A DNA stretch of 64,000 nt, taken from Halosimplex carlsbadense 2-9-1 (GTDB taxonomy: Archaea > Halobacteriota > Halobacteria > Halobacteriales > Haloarculaceae). Positions 1-9,886 of this stretch are shown here, piece after piece; within the stretch, counting starts at the first letter, position 1, and each line of letters starts with the position of its first letter. The stretch spans positions 124,001 to 188,000 of the forward strand of contig NZ_AOIU01000018.1 of the NCBI RefSeq assembly GCF_000337455.1, in the 5' to 3' direction. The position numbers and the translations under genes were made by a program. The notes under the pieces were generated by a model. It saw only the letters and a program-made list of their open reading frames with translations, was not told the DNA's origin and searched no databases.

Positions 1-977
<977 letters not shown>

Positions 978-1119
978 AACTCGCTGCGGCCCGCGTTTTA
1001 CGCGATAGCGCTCTCGCTCGGCTCGGAACGGTTCGATCGCCGCTCCGTTCCCGCCACATCGACGTTCCTGAACTCGATTTCAGCGATCGTTCAAGAGCCT
1101 CCCGGCCCTCCGTTCGAAC

Positions 1120-2160
1120 ATGCCCGACACCACCGCCTACGCCGCGCTCGACGACCGCCTGCTCGTCGTCCGCGGTGACGGCGACGACTGGACCGCCCGC
1201 GAGGCGCTCGCGGGACGCGATCTCCAATCGGTCGCCGCGAACCCGGAGCGACCGGACCGCGCGTTCGTCGGCACCGTCGGGTCCGGGATCCGCCGGACGA
1301 CCGACGCGGGAGCGACCTGGGAACGCGTCGCACCCGATATCGACGACCGCGTGACCGCGGTGGCTGTCAGCCCCCATGATCCCGACACCGTGTGGGCCGG
1401 CACCGAACCGTCGGCCGTCTACCGATCCACCGACGGCGGTGACGCCTGGACGGCCCTGCCGCCGCTGACCGACCTCCCCTCGGAGTCCGAGTGGTCGTTC
1501 CCGCCGCGGCCCCACACCCACCACGTCCGCTGGCTGGAACCGGACCCGCACGACCCCGAGCGTCTGTACGTCGCCATCGAGGCCGGTGCGCTCGTGGTGA
1601 CAGCGGACGCGCTGGCGAGTCTCGACGGCGAAACCGACGGCGCCGACTTCTGGCGGGACCGCCCCGAGGGCGCCCGCTACGACAACCACACGCTCGCCAC
1701 TCACCCCGACGCCGAGGGTCGGGTCTACACCGCCGCCGGCGACGGCTACGCACAGTCCGAGGACGGCGGCGACACCTGGGCGTACCCGCAGGAGGGGCTC
1801 GACCACGGCTACGTCTGGGGACTGGCCGTCCCGCGCGCCGACCCCGACACCGTCGTGGTCTCCGCCGCCAGCGGCGCCCGGAGCGCACACAGCGTCTCGG
1901 CCGCCGAGGCGTCCGTCTACCGTACCACGAACGCGGGCGGAGACGAACCGACTGAGTGGCACCTCGCGATGAACGGCCTCCCCGAGCCCGAGGGCACCGT
2001 CCGGTCGCTCCTCGCCGCGAGCGGGGGGTCGGTCCTGTTCGCACTGAACAACCGCGGGCTGTACCGCTCGGTCGACGCCGGCGCCTCGTGGGGGCGCGTC
2101 CCTCTGGAGTGGCCCGACGCCTACGAGGCCCAGACGCCCCACGGGCTGGCCGTGGTGTGA
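1120..2160 (+). CDS. BNR/Asp-box repeat beta-propeller protein (sialidase/VPS10-like fold)
   Basis: A 346-residue protein with at least four Asp-box motifs of the S/T-x-D-x-G-x-x-W type (RRTTDAGATWERV, YRSTDGGDAWTAL, AQSEDGGDTWAYP, YRSVDAGASWGRV), spaced as in six- or seven-bladed propellers. There is no signal peptide, so it is probably cytoplasmic. Haloarchaeal relatives are usually annotated as glycosyl hydrolase (BNR repeat) or WD40/YVTN-like proteins without a tested substrate. The Arg triad needed for true sialidase activity cannot be confirmed, so enzymatic function is unproven. It stands alone between uvrA and a convergent membrane-protein gene. Confidence 0.8.
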   Translation: MPDTTAYAALDDRLLVVRGDGDDWTAREALAGRDLQSVAANPERPDRAFVGTVGSGIRRTTDAGATWERVAPDIDDRVTAVAVSPHDPDTVWAGTEPSAVYRSTDGGDAWTALPPLTDLPSESEWSFPPRPHTHHVRWLEPDPHDPERLYVAIEAGALVVTADALASLDGETDGADFWRDRPEGARYDNHTLATHPDAEGRVYTAAGDGYAQSEDGGDTWAYPQEGLDHGYVWGLAVPRADPDTVVVSAASGARSAHSVSAAEASVYRTTNAGGDEPTEWHLAMNGLPEPEGTVRSLLAASGGSVLFALNNRGLYRSVDAGASWGRVPLEWPDAYEAQTPHGLAVV

Positions 2161-2197
2161 GCGGGCGCGGACGGGCGCGACCGCTCGTTCGCGCCGC

Positions 2198-2584
2198 TTA
2201 CAGCGCCGCGCCCACGCCGTAGACGACCATCGTCGTCACGACGGCCGCGGCCGCCGCGACGGCGATCACCTGGAACGCCTTGATCCGGTCCTGTTTGACG
2301 GCTTCGGCCTCGGCGACCGACCCGGCGCTACCGCCCGACCCCGAGAGGTCGTAGCGGGCCAGCGCGCCGAAGCCCGCGCAGAAGCCCATCCGGTCCTGGA
2401 CGACGCCCATGAACCCGCCGAACAGCAGCGGGAACGACCCCAGCAGGAGCCCGGCGGGCCGGCCCGTCCCGAGGACGACACCGGCGTACGCCGCCGCCGC
2501 GAGAAAGGAGGCCGCACCCAGCGTCCGCCGCTTGCGCCGCTCGTCGCGCCCGATGTTGCAGACGCCCGGTTGATACTCGCTCAT
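2198..2584 (-). CDS. Conserved haloarchaeal membrane protein with N-terminal CNIG motif
   Basis: A 128-residue protein of unknown function. It starts MSEYQPGVCNIGRDERRKRR, a short basic cytosolic segment with a single Cys, then has two closely spaced hydrophobic segments (about residues 24-66), a polar loop and a third hydrophobic segment at the C-terminus. The frame is open for 21 more codons upstream, but the ATG before SEYQPG is the natural start because the upstream residues are not protein-like and a TATA-like run lies before it. I recognise the type as widespread in haloarchaea but know no function. Confidence 0.7.
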   Translation of the reverse strand: MSEYQPGVCNIGRDERRKRRTLGAASFLAAAAYAGVVLGTGRPAGLLLGSFPLLFGGFMGVVQDRMGFCAGFGALARYDLSGSGGSAGSVAEAEAVKQDRIKAFQVIAVAAAAAVVTTMVVYGVGAAL

Positions 2585-2713
2585 GACCGTGTCTGTGGAC
2601 CGGTCCGATATAAGCCCACCAGCAAACAGCGTCGGTACCGCCGGCAAACAGGGTCGACGCCGGCCCCGCGGACGGGCACTCGCACCCGCTCACGCGTGCG
2701 AGCCGGGAGGTGG

Positions 2714-3250
2714 TCACTCGGTCTCGACGCTGAATCCCTCGAAGGTGGTCCGGAACCCGTCGCCTTTCGGTGCGGCCGCCATCGGTCCGACCCGGAGCCG
2801 CTCGGCCTCGCTCAGGGACGCCTGACGGATCATCACGTAGTCGTCGCCGTCGCGGGAGAACGACACCTCGACGGTCGAACCGGTGCGCTCGACCCGGACC
2901 CACACCGACTCGGGGTCGTCGTTCAGGGGCGACTTCGACCAGTCGGAGACGCCTCTGGTCACGACGGCGCCGACCTGCTGGACGCCGTCGACGTACTCGA
3001 CGCCGCATTTCAGCCAGGTCTCGGCGTCCTCACGGACCATCAGTCCCGCCTGGTCGTACAGCGTCCCGTACTCGCCGGCGACTTCGACCGTCGCGGTGAA
3101 GTCCCCGGCCACGTCGCGGTGGAAGAAGTGCCCGTCGTCCGCGACGAAGCCGTGTTTCGTGACCCGCCAGAAGTCGGTCTCTCCGTCCGCCTCGACGGTG
3201 AGCCGGTCCGCCGAGTGGTCCCAGGACGCCGGTTCGTTGAGCCACTCCAT
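2714..3250 (-). CDS. DUF1349 family protein (concanavalin A-like lectin/glucanase fold)
   Basis: A 178-residue soluble protein starting MEWLNEPASWDHSADRL. The order of motifs (TDFWRVTKHGFVADDGHFFHRDVAGDFTA, then GLMVREDAETWLKCGVEYVDG, then VWVRVERTGSTVEVSFSRDG) matches the DUF1349 family of jelly-roll proteins, whose founding yeast member was linked to regulation of an enolase gene. Function in archaea is unknown; carbohydrate binding is an inference from fold. The start is the ATG at 3248-3250, since upstream codons in the same frame read through a divergent promoter region. It is divergently arranged with the flavoprotein gene that follows. Confidence 0.8.
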   Translation of the reverse strand: MEWLNEPASWDHSADRLTVEADGETDFWRVTKHGFVADDGHFFHRDVAGDFTATVEVAGEYGTLYDQAGLMVREDAETWLKCGVEYVDGVQQVGAVVTRGVSDWSKSPLNDDPESVWVRVERTGSTVEVSFSRDGDDYVMIRQASLSEAERLRVGPMAAAPKGDGFRTTFEGFSVETE

Positions 3251-3380
3251 GACGGCGATAGGCGGACCGCGGCGATAAACCCACGCGTGGGGGAGAACGA
3301 GACCGGTGGCGGACCCCCGTGGGCGGGACGGCGCCGGTCGGACTGAAAGATACTTTATCACGACGCGCCACAGGGGTCGT

Positions 3381-4565
3381 ATGCACGATTTCGTCGTCGT
3401 GGGCTGTGGTCCCGCGGGCTCGCGGTTCGCCCGCCGCGCCGCCGAGGCGGGGTACGACGTGCTCGCCTTCGAACAGGGCGAGGTCGGCGAGCCTCTGGCC
3501 TGCTCGGGCCACGTCTCCACCGACGTCTGGGAGTTCACACCGGACGGCGCCCGCGAGCGGCTCCTGCAGAACGTCGTCCACGGCGCCCGCTTCCACCTCG
3601 GCGGCCCACGCGGCGACCCGCCGGGAGACCCCCGTTCGAACGGTCACGCCCCCCGCCACCGCCTCGCGGACCGCGACGAGTCGAACGGTGCCGACCGCGC
3701 CGGCGAGTTCCCGGCCACGTCCTACCCCTTCTACAAGGACGAACAGGTGTCGAACGTCATCGACCGCGTCGGTCTCGACCGGGAACTCGCCGACGCCGCG
3801 CGGGAAGCGGGCGTCGACCTCCGGGAGCACCACACCGTCGTCGGCGTCTCCGAGTTCCGCGACCGCGTCGAAGTCGAGGTGCGTGGCCCGGACGGCGTCG
3901 AGACCCACGAGGCGCGGATGGTCGCCGGCTGTGACGGGCCGAAATCCCGGGTCCGGCGCGAACTCGACATGGCCGAACCCGACGAGTTGCTCCACGGCGT
4001 CCTCGGGTTCAGCGACGAGGACGACGACACCGACTTCGTCGACGTCCACCTCACCGTTCCGGAGTTTTTCGCCTGGCGGATCCCGCGGGGAGAGGCGGGC
4101 GTCGAGTACGGGCTCGCGACCCCGCCGAGCGCGGACGTACGCGAGCGGTTCGACCGGTTCACTGCCGACTACGGCGTCGAAACCGACCGCCGGTGTTCGG
4201 GGCTCATCCCCGTCGGCCCGCCCGATTCGGTGACGAGCCGCCGGGCGTTCCTGATCGGTGACGCCGCCGCCCAGACCAAGCCGTTCACCGGCGGCGGCAT
4301 CCGCTACGGGATGACCGCCGCCGACCACGCCGCCCGGCAGATCGACCCGCGCGACCCGGCCACGCTGTCCGGCTACGAGCGCGCCTGGCGCGACGACCTC
4401 GAACGCGAGATCGAACTCGGCCACTGGATCCGGCGGGCGTACTCGCTGCCCGAACCCGTCCAGCGAGTCGGCCTCCGGGCGTTCTCCGGCGAGATCGGCG
4501 TCCACATGGACCGCCCGACCAGCGTCTTCTCGGTCGAACAGCTCAAGTCGATGCTGCGCGGGTGA
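3381..4565 (+). CDS. Geranylgeranyl reductase family FAD-dependent oxidoreductase
   Basis: A 394-residue flavoprotein with an N-terminal Rossmann motif (VVVGCGPAGSRFARRAAEAGYDV) and the family's conserved LACSGHVST segment, whose Cys is conserved in archaeal geranylgeranyl reductases. A WRIPRGE segment corresponds to the substrate-domain YxWxFPKG motif, and FLIGDAAAQTKPFTGGGI is the second FAD-binding motif. Family members saturate isoprenoid chains of archaeal lipids, quinones or polyprenols. Which substrate this copy uses cannot be read from sequence, and there are usually several paralogues per genome. A TATA-like TACTTTATCA lies about 25 bases before the ATG, fitting a leaderless transcript. 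Confidence 0.9.
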   Translation: MHDFVVVGCGPAGSRFARRAAEAGYDVLAFEQGEVGEPLACSGHVSTDVWEFTPDGARERLLQNVVHGARFHLGGPRGDPPGDPRSNGHAPRHRLADRDESNGADRAGEFPATSYPFYKDEQVSNVIDRVGLDRELADAAREAGVDLREHHTVVGVSEFRDRVEVEVRGPDGVETHEARMVAGCDGPKSRVRRELDMAEPDELLHGVLGFSDEDDDTDFVDVHLTVPEFFAWRIPRGEAGVEYGLATPPSADVRERFDRFTADYGVETDRRCSGLIPVGPPDSVTSRRAFLIGDAAAQTKPFTGGGIRYGMTAADHAARQIDPRDPATLSGYERAWRDDLEREIELGHWIRRAYSLPEPVQRVGLRAFSGEIGVHMDRPTSVFSVEQLKSMLRG

Positions 4566-4648
4566 GGTCGGTCGACCGGCGTTCGGGTCCCGCGTGACCG
4601 GTGAGAATCCCCGTAACGCTGATTGAGAGCGGTTCCTAACCCCCTGCC

Positions 4649-4849
4649 ATGGAACTCGACCTGCCGAAGACGGCCGCGGTGTTCGTCGTCCTGATCGCCG
4701 TCGGCATCGGCGGACTGATCGGCGCGCCGATCCCGATGGGTACCGACACGATCCTGATGATGGTCGCCCCCTCGATGATCGTCTTCGGGCTGATCTGTCT
4801 GGCGATCGGCGTCGCCCACGGGCAGTACCGCGCCGGCGCGACGCGGTGA
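4649..4849 (+). CDS. Small two-helix membrane protein, hypothetical
   Basis: A 66-residue protein with two strong transmembrane segments (about residues 9-28 and 35-57) separated by a short PIPMGTDT loop, and a basic C-terminal tail (HGQYRAGATR). Codon use matches neighbouring genes (high third-position GC) and the reading starts 84 bases after the flavoprotein stop, so it could be co-transcribed with it. Similar miniature membrane proteins are common in haloarchaea. No function is known to me. Confidence 0.65.
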   Translation: MELDLPKTAAVFVVLIAVGIGGLIGAPIPMGTDTILMMVAPSMIVFGLICLAIGVAHGQYRAGATR

Positions 4850-4932
4850 TCTAAGCGGCGCCGTCCTCGACGGCGTCGACACCGTTCCCCGCTCCGCAAG
4901 ACGTAACCCGACACCGCTCCCAAATCGGGGCA

Positions 4933-6090
4933 ATGACGGTCATCGAGTCGGTCCACGCGGACCACGGCGCGACGTTCGAGGAACGCGGCGACCGCCGGGT
5001 AGTGGCCCACTACGGCCGGCCCGCCCGGACCCACGCCGCCGTTCGCAACGTCGTCGGCGTCACCGAACGGGGCCACGGCGTTCTCACGGTCGAGGGCGAC
5101 GACCGCGTCGCGTTCGTCGACAACGCCGTCTCGAACCGCGTCCCGCGCGAGGACGGCGAGGGCTGCTACGCTCTCCTGCTGGACCCTCAGGGGGGAATCG
5201 AGACGGACATGTACGTCTACAACGCGGCCGCCGGCGACCGCTTGCTCGTCTTCCTCCCGCCTTCCGAGCACGAACGGGTCGCCGAGGACTGGCGCTCGAA
5301 GACGTTCATCCAGGACGTCGAAATCACCGACGCCTCCGACGACTTCGGCGTCTTCGGCGTCTACGGCCCGCAGGCTACCGAGAAGATCGCGAGCGTCCTC
5401 AACAAGGCCCCCTCGCCCGACCGCCCCCTTTCGTTCGTCCGCGGAACGATGGCCGACGCCGGCGTCACCGTGATCCGCGACGACGGCCTGGCCGGCGAGG
5501 AGGGCTACGAGGTAGTCTGTGCCGCGAGCGAGGCCGCAGACGTGTTCGACACCCTCGAAAACCGCGGGCAAGCCGCCGCGCCCTTCGGATACCACACCTG
5601 GGAGACGCTGACGCTCGAAGCCGGCACGCCGCTGTTCGAGACCGAGTTGTCGGGCCGGATCCCCAACGTCTGCGGCGTCCGCAACGCCTTGGACTTCGAA
5701 AAGGGGTGTTACGTCGGCCAGGAGGTCGTCTCCCGCGTCGAGAACCGCGGGCGGCCGAGCAAGCGACTCGTCGGACTGGTCGTCGACGCGGGCGGCGACG
5801 CAGAGGACGCCGACGGCGAGAGCGACGTGCAACGCGTTCCGGCGGCCGGCGCGGCGGTGTTCGACGGCGACGCCGCCGTCGGCGAGGTGACCCGCGCCGC
5901 CGACAGTCCGACCCGGACCGAACCGGTCGCACTCGCCGCCGTCGACAGCGACGCGACGGCGGGCGACGCGGCCAGCGACCTGACGGTCCGCGTCGACGGC
6001 GCGGAACGGCCGGCCGCCCGCGTCGCGCTCCCGTTCGTCGGGGGGAGCGACGAGTCGGCCCGCCGGCCGCAGTACCCCGACGCCGACTGA
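4933..6090 (+). CDS. ygfZ: YgfZ/GcvT-domain folate-binding protein
   Basis: A 385-residue member of the GcvT superfamily. The YgfZ hallmark KGCYVGQE is present at about residue 258 in FEKGCYVGQEVVSRVENRG; true aminomethyltransferases lack it. YgfZ proteins bind tetrahydrofolate and assist assembly or repair of some iron-sulfur enzymes. The N-terminal 40 residues include an extra segment (HADHGATFEERGDRRVVAHYG) typical of haloarchaeal versions, which databases sometimes label aminomethyltransferase. A bona fide gcvT is present at 27.2 kb, so this copy is unlikely to be the glycine-cleavage enzyme. Confidence 0.88.
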   Translation: MTVIESVHADHGATFEERGDRRVVAHYGRPARTHAAVRNVVGVTERGHGVLTVEGDDRVAFVDNAVSNRVPREDGEGCYALLLDPQGGIETDMYVYNAAAGDRLLVFLPPSEHERVAEDWRSKTFIQDVEITDASDDFGVFGVYGPQATEKIASVLNKAPSPDRPLSFVRGTMADAGVTVIRDDGLAGEEGYEVVCAASEAADVFDTLENRGQAAAPFGYHTWETLTLEAGTPLFETELSGRIPNVCGVRNALDFEKGCYVGQEVVSRVENRGRPSKRLVGLVVDAGGDAEDADGESDVQRVPAAGAAVFDGDAAVGEVTRAADSPTRTEPVALAAVDSDATAGDAASDLTVRVDGAERPAARVALPFVGGSDESARRPQYPDAD

Positions 6091-6137
6091 CTCCCGCCGA
6101 CGCTGGTTCCCCGCCGCTCCGACACCGCACACCTCCC

Positions 6138-6635
6138 ATGCCGTTCACACCCTTCCACCTCGGCCCGGCGCTGCTCCTGAGCGGGCTCGCACCCCGCCGG
6201 CTGGACCTCCCGACGCTGTTGGTCGCCAGCGTCGTGATCGACGTGCGGGCGGCGCTGGTCGTCTTCGGCCCGCTCGGCGGACCGGTCCATGGCCCCCTCA
6301 CGACGTTCCTCGGCGCGACCGTCGTCGCGACGCTGGTGGCCGGCGCCGCGCTGTCGCTACCGGCTCGCCTCGGTGGACTGGCCGACCGCGTACGTCCGGA
6401 CGCGACGGTCGGGACGGCCGCCGTCGCCGCGGGGGCGCTCGCCGGCGCGTGGTCGCACGTCCTCCTCGACGCCGCGCTGTACCACGACGTTGCTCCGTTC
6501 TTCCCGCTTGCGGGCAACCCGTTCCTGGTGGACGCGTTCGGGCTCGTCTACGGCGCCTGCGTCGCGGCCGGACTGGCCGGGGCCGTACTGCTCGCAGCCC
6601 GGTACGCCCGCTCGGCCCGCACCGACACCTCGTGA
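6138..6635 (+). CDS. Membrane-bound metal-dependent hydrolase-like protein
   Basis: A 165-residue integral membrane protein with about four hydrophobic segments. It starts MPFTPFHLGPALL, the usual opening of the YdjM/DUF457-type family, which places a His (His7 here) next to the first helix; a second conserved element, AGAWSHVLLDAALYHD, contributes a His and Asp. Family members are predicted metal-dependent hydrolases but few have been tested. It begins 48 bases after the ygfZ stop and may be in the same transcript. A second protein of the same general type lies at 60.1 kb. Confidence 0.75.
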   Translation: MPFTPFHLGPALLLSGLAPRRLDLPTLLVASVVIDVRAALVVFGPLGGPVHGPLTTFLGATVVATLVAGAALSLPARLGGLADRVRPDATVGTAAVAAGALAGAWSHVLLDAALYHDVAPFFPLAGNPFLVDAFGLVYGACVAAGLAGAVLLAARYARSARTDTS

Positions 6636-6740
6636 GGTAGTATCCGACCTGTCGAACGACTGGACTCGACCGTTCTCGCCGTTGATACTGGCACGAAACG
6701 CTCAATATTCGTGGGGCGAAAGTGACTGCTAACGCCGCCT

Positions 6741-7610
6741 ATGTCGGAATCAGTCATTGCGGATTTCGTCGCTACTTTCAACTCGGAGGCCTCGGCCCGT
6801 GCCGAGCCGGTGAAAGGCCGGATCCTCCTCAGCGAGAAGCGGCTCGTCCTCGCCGCCGACGAGGGGAAGGTGACCATCCCGCTGTCCTCGATCTTCGATG
6901 TCGCCGTCGGGCAGGTGCCCGACGACCTGGGCGACTTCTTCGACTCGACGGTGACGGTCGCCTTCGAGAAGGGGGGAAACCGCATGGTCGCCGCCGTCGA
7001 GGCCGACGACGACAAGATCGAGAAGTTCACCACCGTCCTGTTCAAGGCCGTCTGCAACGGCACCGACGTGACCGTCAAACACCCCGCCCGAGTCGGCGGC
7101 CGCGTCACCGGCGAGGAGTTCGTCCCCGCGAAACTGTTCCTCAAGCCGGGGACCGTCCGGTTCCGACGCGCCGACGACACCGTCGACGTCGACCTCTCGA
7201 CGGTCAGTGACTTCGAGCGAACGTCCCGCGAGATCAACGGCAGCGACCAGGCCGTCCTGGCGGTACGCCACCTCAAGGACGGCCAGGCCGCGCTGTCGCT
7301 GGCCGCGATGGACTCCCCGCGGAAGATGTCGATTCTCGGCCGCTATCTCCGCCTGGAGTACAGCGACCTGATGGCCGACCTCGAAGACGTGACCCTCTCG
7401 GAGGAACAGGTCGAGCTGCTCGTGGCCGTCTACTCGACCGGGCCGGGCGTCTCGCTGGCGAACGTCCTCGACATGGAGAGCAGCCAGCTGACGATGGTCC
7501 TCAACGACCTCCGGTCGGACGAACTCGTCGTTGACGGCGAAGACGGCCCCAAGCTCACTCCCAAGGGGCGCGTCGTGGTCTCGGACCACCTCGAAGACGT
7601 GAACTCGTAG
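6741..7610 (+). CDS. cheF: Taxis protein CheF (links chemotaxis proteins to the archaellum motor)
   Basis: A 289-residue soluble protein matching the CheF (DUF439) family: an N-terminal beta-rich half (MSESVIADFVATFN, then VKGRILLSEKRLVLAADEGKVTIPLSSIFDV), a second PH-like half (FLKPGTVRFRRADDTVDVDLSTVSDF) and a C-terminal winged-helix-like region (LSEEQVELLVAVYSTGPGVSLANVLDM). In Halobacterium CheF1 was found to bind CheY, CheD and archaellum accessory proteins and to be needed for switching. Here it stands alone, with no che or arl (fla) gene in the window, so it is an orphan copy. An AT-rich CAATATTCG lies about 35 bases before the ATG. Confidence 0.85.
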   Translation: MSESVIADFVATFNSEASARAEPVKGRILLSEKRLVLAADEGKVTIPLSSIFDVAVGQVPDDLGDFFDSTVTVAFEKGGNRMVAAVEADDDKIEKFTTVLFKAVCNGTDVTVKHPARVGGRVTGEEFVPAKLFLKPGTVRFRRADDTVDVDLSTVSDFERTSREINGSDQAVLAVRHLKDGQAALSLAAMDSPRKMSILGRYLRLEYSDLMADLEDVTLSEEQVELLVAVYSTGPGVSLANVLDMESSQLTMVLNDLRSDELVVDGEDGPKLTPKGRVVVSDHLEDVNS

Positions 7611-7724
7611 CGAGAGACCGCGCTTTCCAGACGACTGGCGCGAGCGGGGGATCGAGTCGGGACTCGACGGCGGCCGCGCCGAGCACCGTTTTAAGTGACT
7701 GGCTCTTGATCGGCAGGTACGACC

Positions 7725-8975
7725 ATGCTCTCGCTCTTCGCGGTGGCGGGCGTCCTCGTCGCTGTGTTCGTCGGATTCAACATCGGTGGTTCCTCGACCG
7801 GAGTCGCCTTCGGCCCCGCGGTCGGGAGTCGCCTCGTGCGCAAGGCGACGGCGGCGACGCTGTTCACGTCCTTCGCACTCGTCGGCGCGTGGACCGTCGG
7901 CCGGAACGTCATCGACACGATGAGCAGCAGCATCGTGCCCGCCTCGCAGTTCTCACCCGTCGCCAGCGTCGGCGTCCTCTTTTTCACCGGCACGGCGCTG
8001 CTCGTCTCGAACCTCTACGGCGTGCCCGCGTCGACCTCGATGACGGCCGTCGGCGCCATCGTGGGCCTCGGTCTCGCGACCGGGACGCTCAACGAGGCGC
8101 TGATGTTCACCATCCTCTCGGCGTGGATCGTCGCTCCGCTGGTCGGGTTCGGCTGCGGAGCGCTCATCGGTCGCTACCTCTACCCGTACCTCGACCGTCG
8201 CATCGCGTTCACGCGGTTCGAGTCGCACCTGGTCCGGCTGGACCGCTCCGGGACCGTCCCGCGACCGCGCTTCAACGAGAACGCGTCGGGCCGCGACATC
8301 GTCGGCTCCGCCGCGGTCGTCGTGATCGCCTGTTACATGGGGTTCTCCGCGGGGGCGTCCAACGCCGCCAACGCCGTCGCGCCGCTCGTGGGCGCGCAGG
8401 GACCGCTCACCGTCGACCAGGGCGTGCTCCTCGCCGTGTTCGCGTTCGGGCTGGGCGGGTTCACCATCGCGCGGCGGACGCTCGACACCGTCGGCGACGA
8501 CATCACCGAGCTCCCGATCCTGGCGGCGCTCATCGTCTCCGTCGTCGGCGGGACGCTCATCACGGTGCTGTCGTACCTGGGCATCCCGGCGAGTCTCGCC
8601 GTCAGCACGACCTGCTGTATCATCGGCCTCGGCTGGGGTCGCGCGAGCCGCGCCGCGACCGTCGTCGAACTCGCGACGCCCGAACCCCGAGAGGACTCCG
8701 ACCTCGAAGTCTCGACCGGCGCGCTCGTCGCCTCCCGGGCCGAAGAGGCCCCCACGGGTCCGACGGTCGGCGACATCGCCCGCGGCGAGGGCCCGTCCGA
8801 CTCGCCCACCGACGAGGTCCCCGACGTCCCGGACATCGGCGAGAAAGAGCCGCCGGAACTGGACCGCAGGAGCCTGTTCGACCCCGCCGCAGTCAAGCGC
8901 ATCGCGACCATGTGGGTCCTCACGCCGTCGCTCGCGGTGGCGGGGTCGTACCCACTGTTCCTCCTCGTGCTCTGA
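7725..8975 (+). CDS. pitA: Inorganic phosphate transporter, PiT family
   Basis: A 416-residue membrane protein with two inverted PHO4-type repeats. The first contains GFNIGGSSTGVAFGPAVGSRL and YGVPASTSMTAVGAIVG; the second contains MGFSAGASNAANAVAPLVGA and LGIPASLAVSTTCCIIGLGWGR. The two GxPxSxS/T elements and the paired N-rich signatures are diagnostic of low-affinity phosphate permeases (proton- or sodium-coupled). A long acidic cytosolic segment (about residues 310-385) sits before the last helix. A TTTTAAG element lies about 32 bases before the ATG. No phoU-like partner is adjacent. Confidence 0.92.
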   Translation: MLSLFAVAGVLVAVFVGFNIGGSSTGVAFGPAVGSRLVRKATAATLFTSFALVGAWTVGRNVIDTMSSSIVPASQFSPVASVGVLFFTGTALLVSNLYGVPASTSMTAVGAIVGLGLATGTLNEALMFTILSAWIVAPLVGFGCGALIGRYLYPYLDRRIAFTRFESHLVRLDRSGTVPRPRFNENASGRDIVGSAAVVVIACYMGFSAGASNAANAVAPLVGAQGPLTVDQGVLLAVFAFGLGGFTIARRTLDTVGDDITELPILAALIVSVVGGTLITVLSYLGIPASLAVSTTCCIIGLGWGRASRAATVVELATPEPREDSDLEVSTGALVASRAEEAPTGPTVGDIARGEGPSDSPTDEVPDVPDIGEKEPPELDRRSLFDPAAVKRIATMWVLTPSLAVAGSYPLFLLVL

Positions 8976-9061
8976 GGGTCCCGCGAGCGGCCCGCTCGCC
9001 GGCCGAACGTCGCGGCCGGGCCACTCCACCGTCACGAACCCCCGGCGAACCCGCCGACCGA

Positions 9062-9751
9062 TCAGGCGTCCCAGGCCTCGCCGCTCGCCAGGTCCACGTC
9101 CGAGTCGCCCTTCGCCGACGGGCAGATATCCGCCAAGACGCACTCGCTACAGTCGGGGTTGCGCGCCGTACACACCGCCCGCCCGTGGCTGATCAGCAGG
9201 TGCGTGTACCACTTCCACTCGTCTTCCGGGACGACCGGCAGCAGGTCCTCCTCGATGGCTTCGGGGCGCTCCTCCTCGGTGATCCCCAGCCGGCGGGAGA
9301 GCCGCTGGACGTGCGTGTCGACGACGATGCCCTCGACCAGGTCGTAGCCGTGCTGGAGGATGACGTTCGCCGTCTTCCGGCCGACGCCCTTCAGCTCGGT
9401 CAGTTCTTCCATCGTGTCCGGCACCTCGCCGTCGTGTTCGTCGACGATGATCTGCCCGGAGGTCTTGAGGTAGTCCGCCTTGCTGTTGTGATAGGTGATC
9501 GAGCCGATGTCCTCGGAGAGTTCCTCGACGTCCGCCTCGGCGTAGTCTTCGGCGGACTGGTACTTCTCGAAGAGGTCCTCGGTCTCCTTGTTCACCCGCT
9601 CGTCGGTACACTGCGCCGACAGCATCACCGCGACCAGCAGTTCGAGTCTGTTGGAGAAGTTCAGCGAGATGGTGGCGTCGGGGTACTCCTCCCAGAGCCG
9701 TTCGACGACCTCCTCGGTCTGCTCGGCGCGCGAGGGAAGCGGCGTGCCCAT
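9062..9751 (-). CDS. nth: Endonuclease III (DNA N-glycosylase / AP lyase)
   Basis: A 229-residue base-excision repair enzyme for oxidised pyrimidines. The helix-hairpin-helix LKGVGRKTANVIL carries the catalytic Lys126, and Asp145 in VVDTHVQRLSRRLG is the conserved acid. The C-terminal cluster C-x6-C-x2-C-x5-C (within CTARNPDCSECVLADIC) binds a 4Fe-4S centre. The start is the ATG at 9749-9751 (MGTPLPSRAEQTEEVV); the frame stays open much further upstream, but that part is antisense to another gene and not protein-like. It is divergent from the small gene at 9887. Confidence 0.96.
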   Translation of the reverse strand: MGTPLPSRAEQTEEVVERLWEEYPDATISLNFSNRLELLVAVMLSAQCTDERVNKETEDLFEKYQSAEDYAEADVEELSEDIGSITYHNSKADYLKTSGQIIVDEHDGEVPDTMEELTELKGVGRKTANVILQHGYDLVEGIVVDTHVQRLSRRLGITEEERPEAIEEDLLPVVPEDEWKWYTHLLISHGRAVCTARNPDCSECVLADICPSAKGDSDVDLASGEAWDA

Positions 9752-9886
9752 TGTGGGCGAATCGTCGGCCGAATCGCGCTTGAGTGGTTCGGTCTCGATC
9801 CGGCGGGCGGGCTCACCGTCGACGTGGCTATCACCGCGCGGAACCGGCGGGGAGTCTTTATCAGCGTCGCCGCCGTGGCCCGTCGT

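Noticed and set aside
7706-9886. Upstream extension of the small gene at 9887 through pitA and nth
   Set aside because: The extension is Arg-rich, out of frame with pitA and antisense to nth; a promoter and ATG at 9887 explain the real gene.
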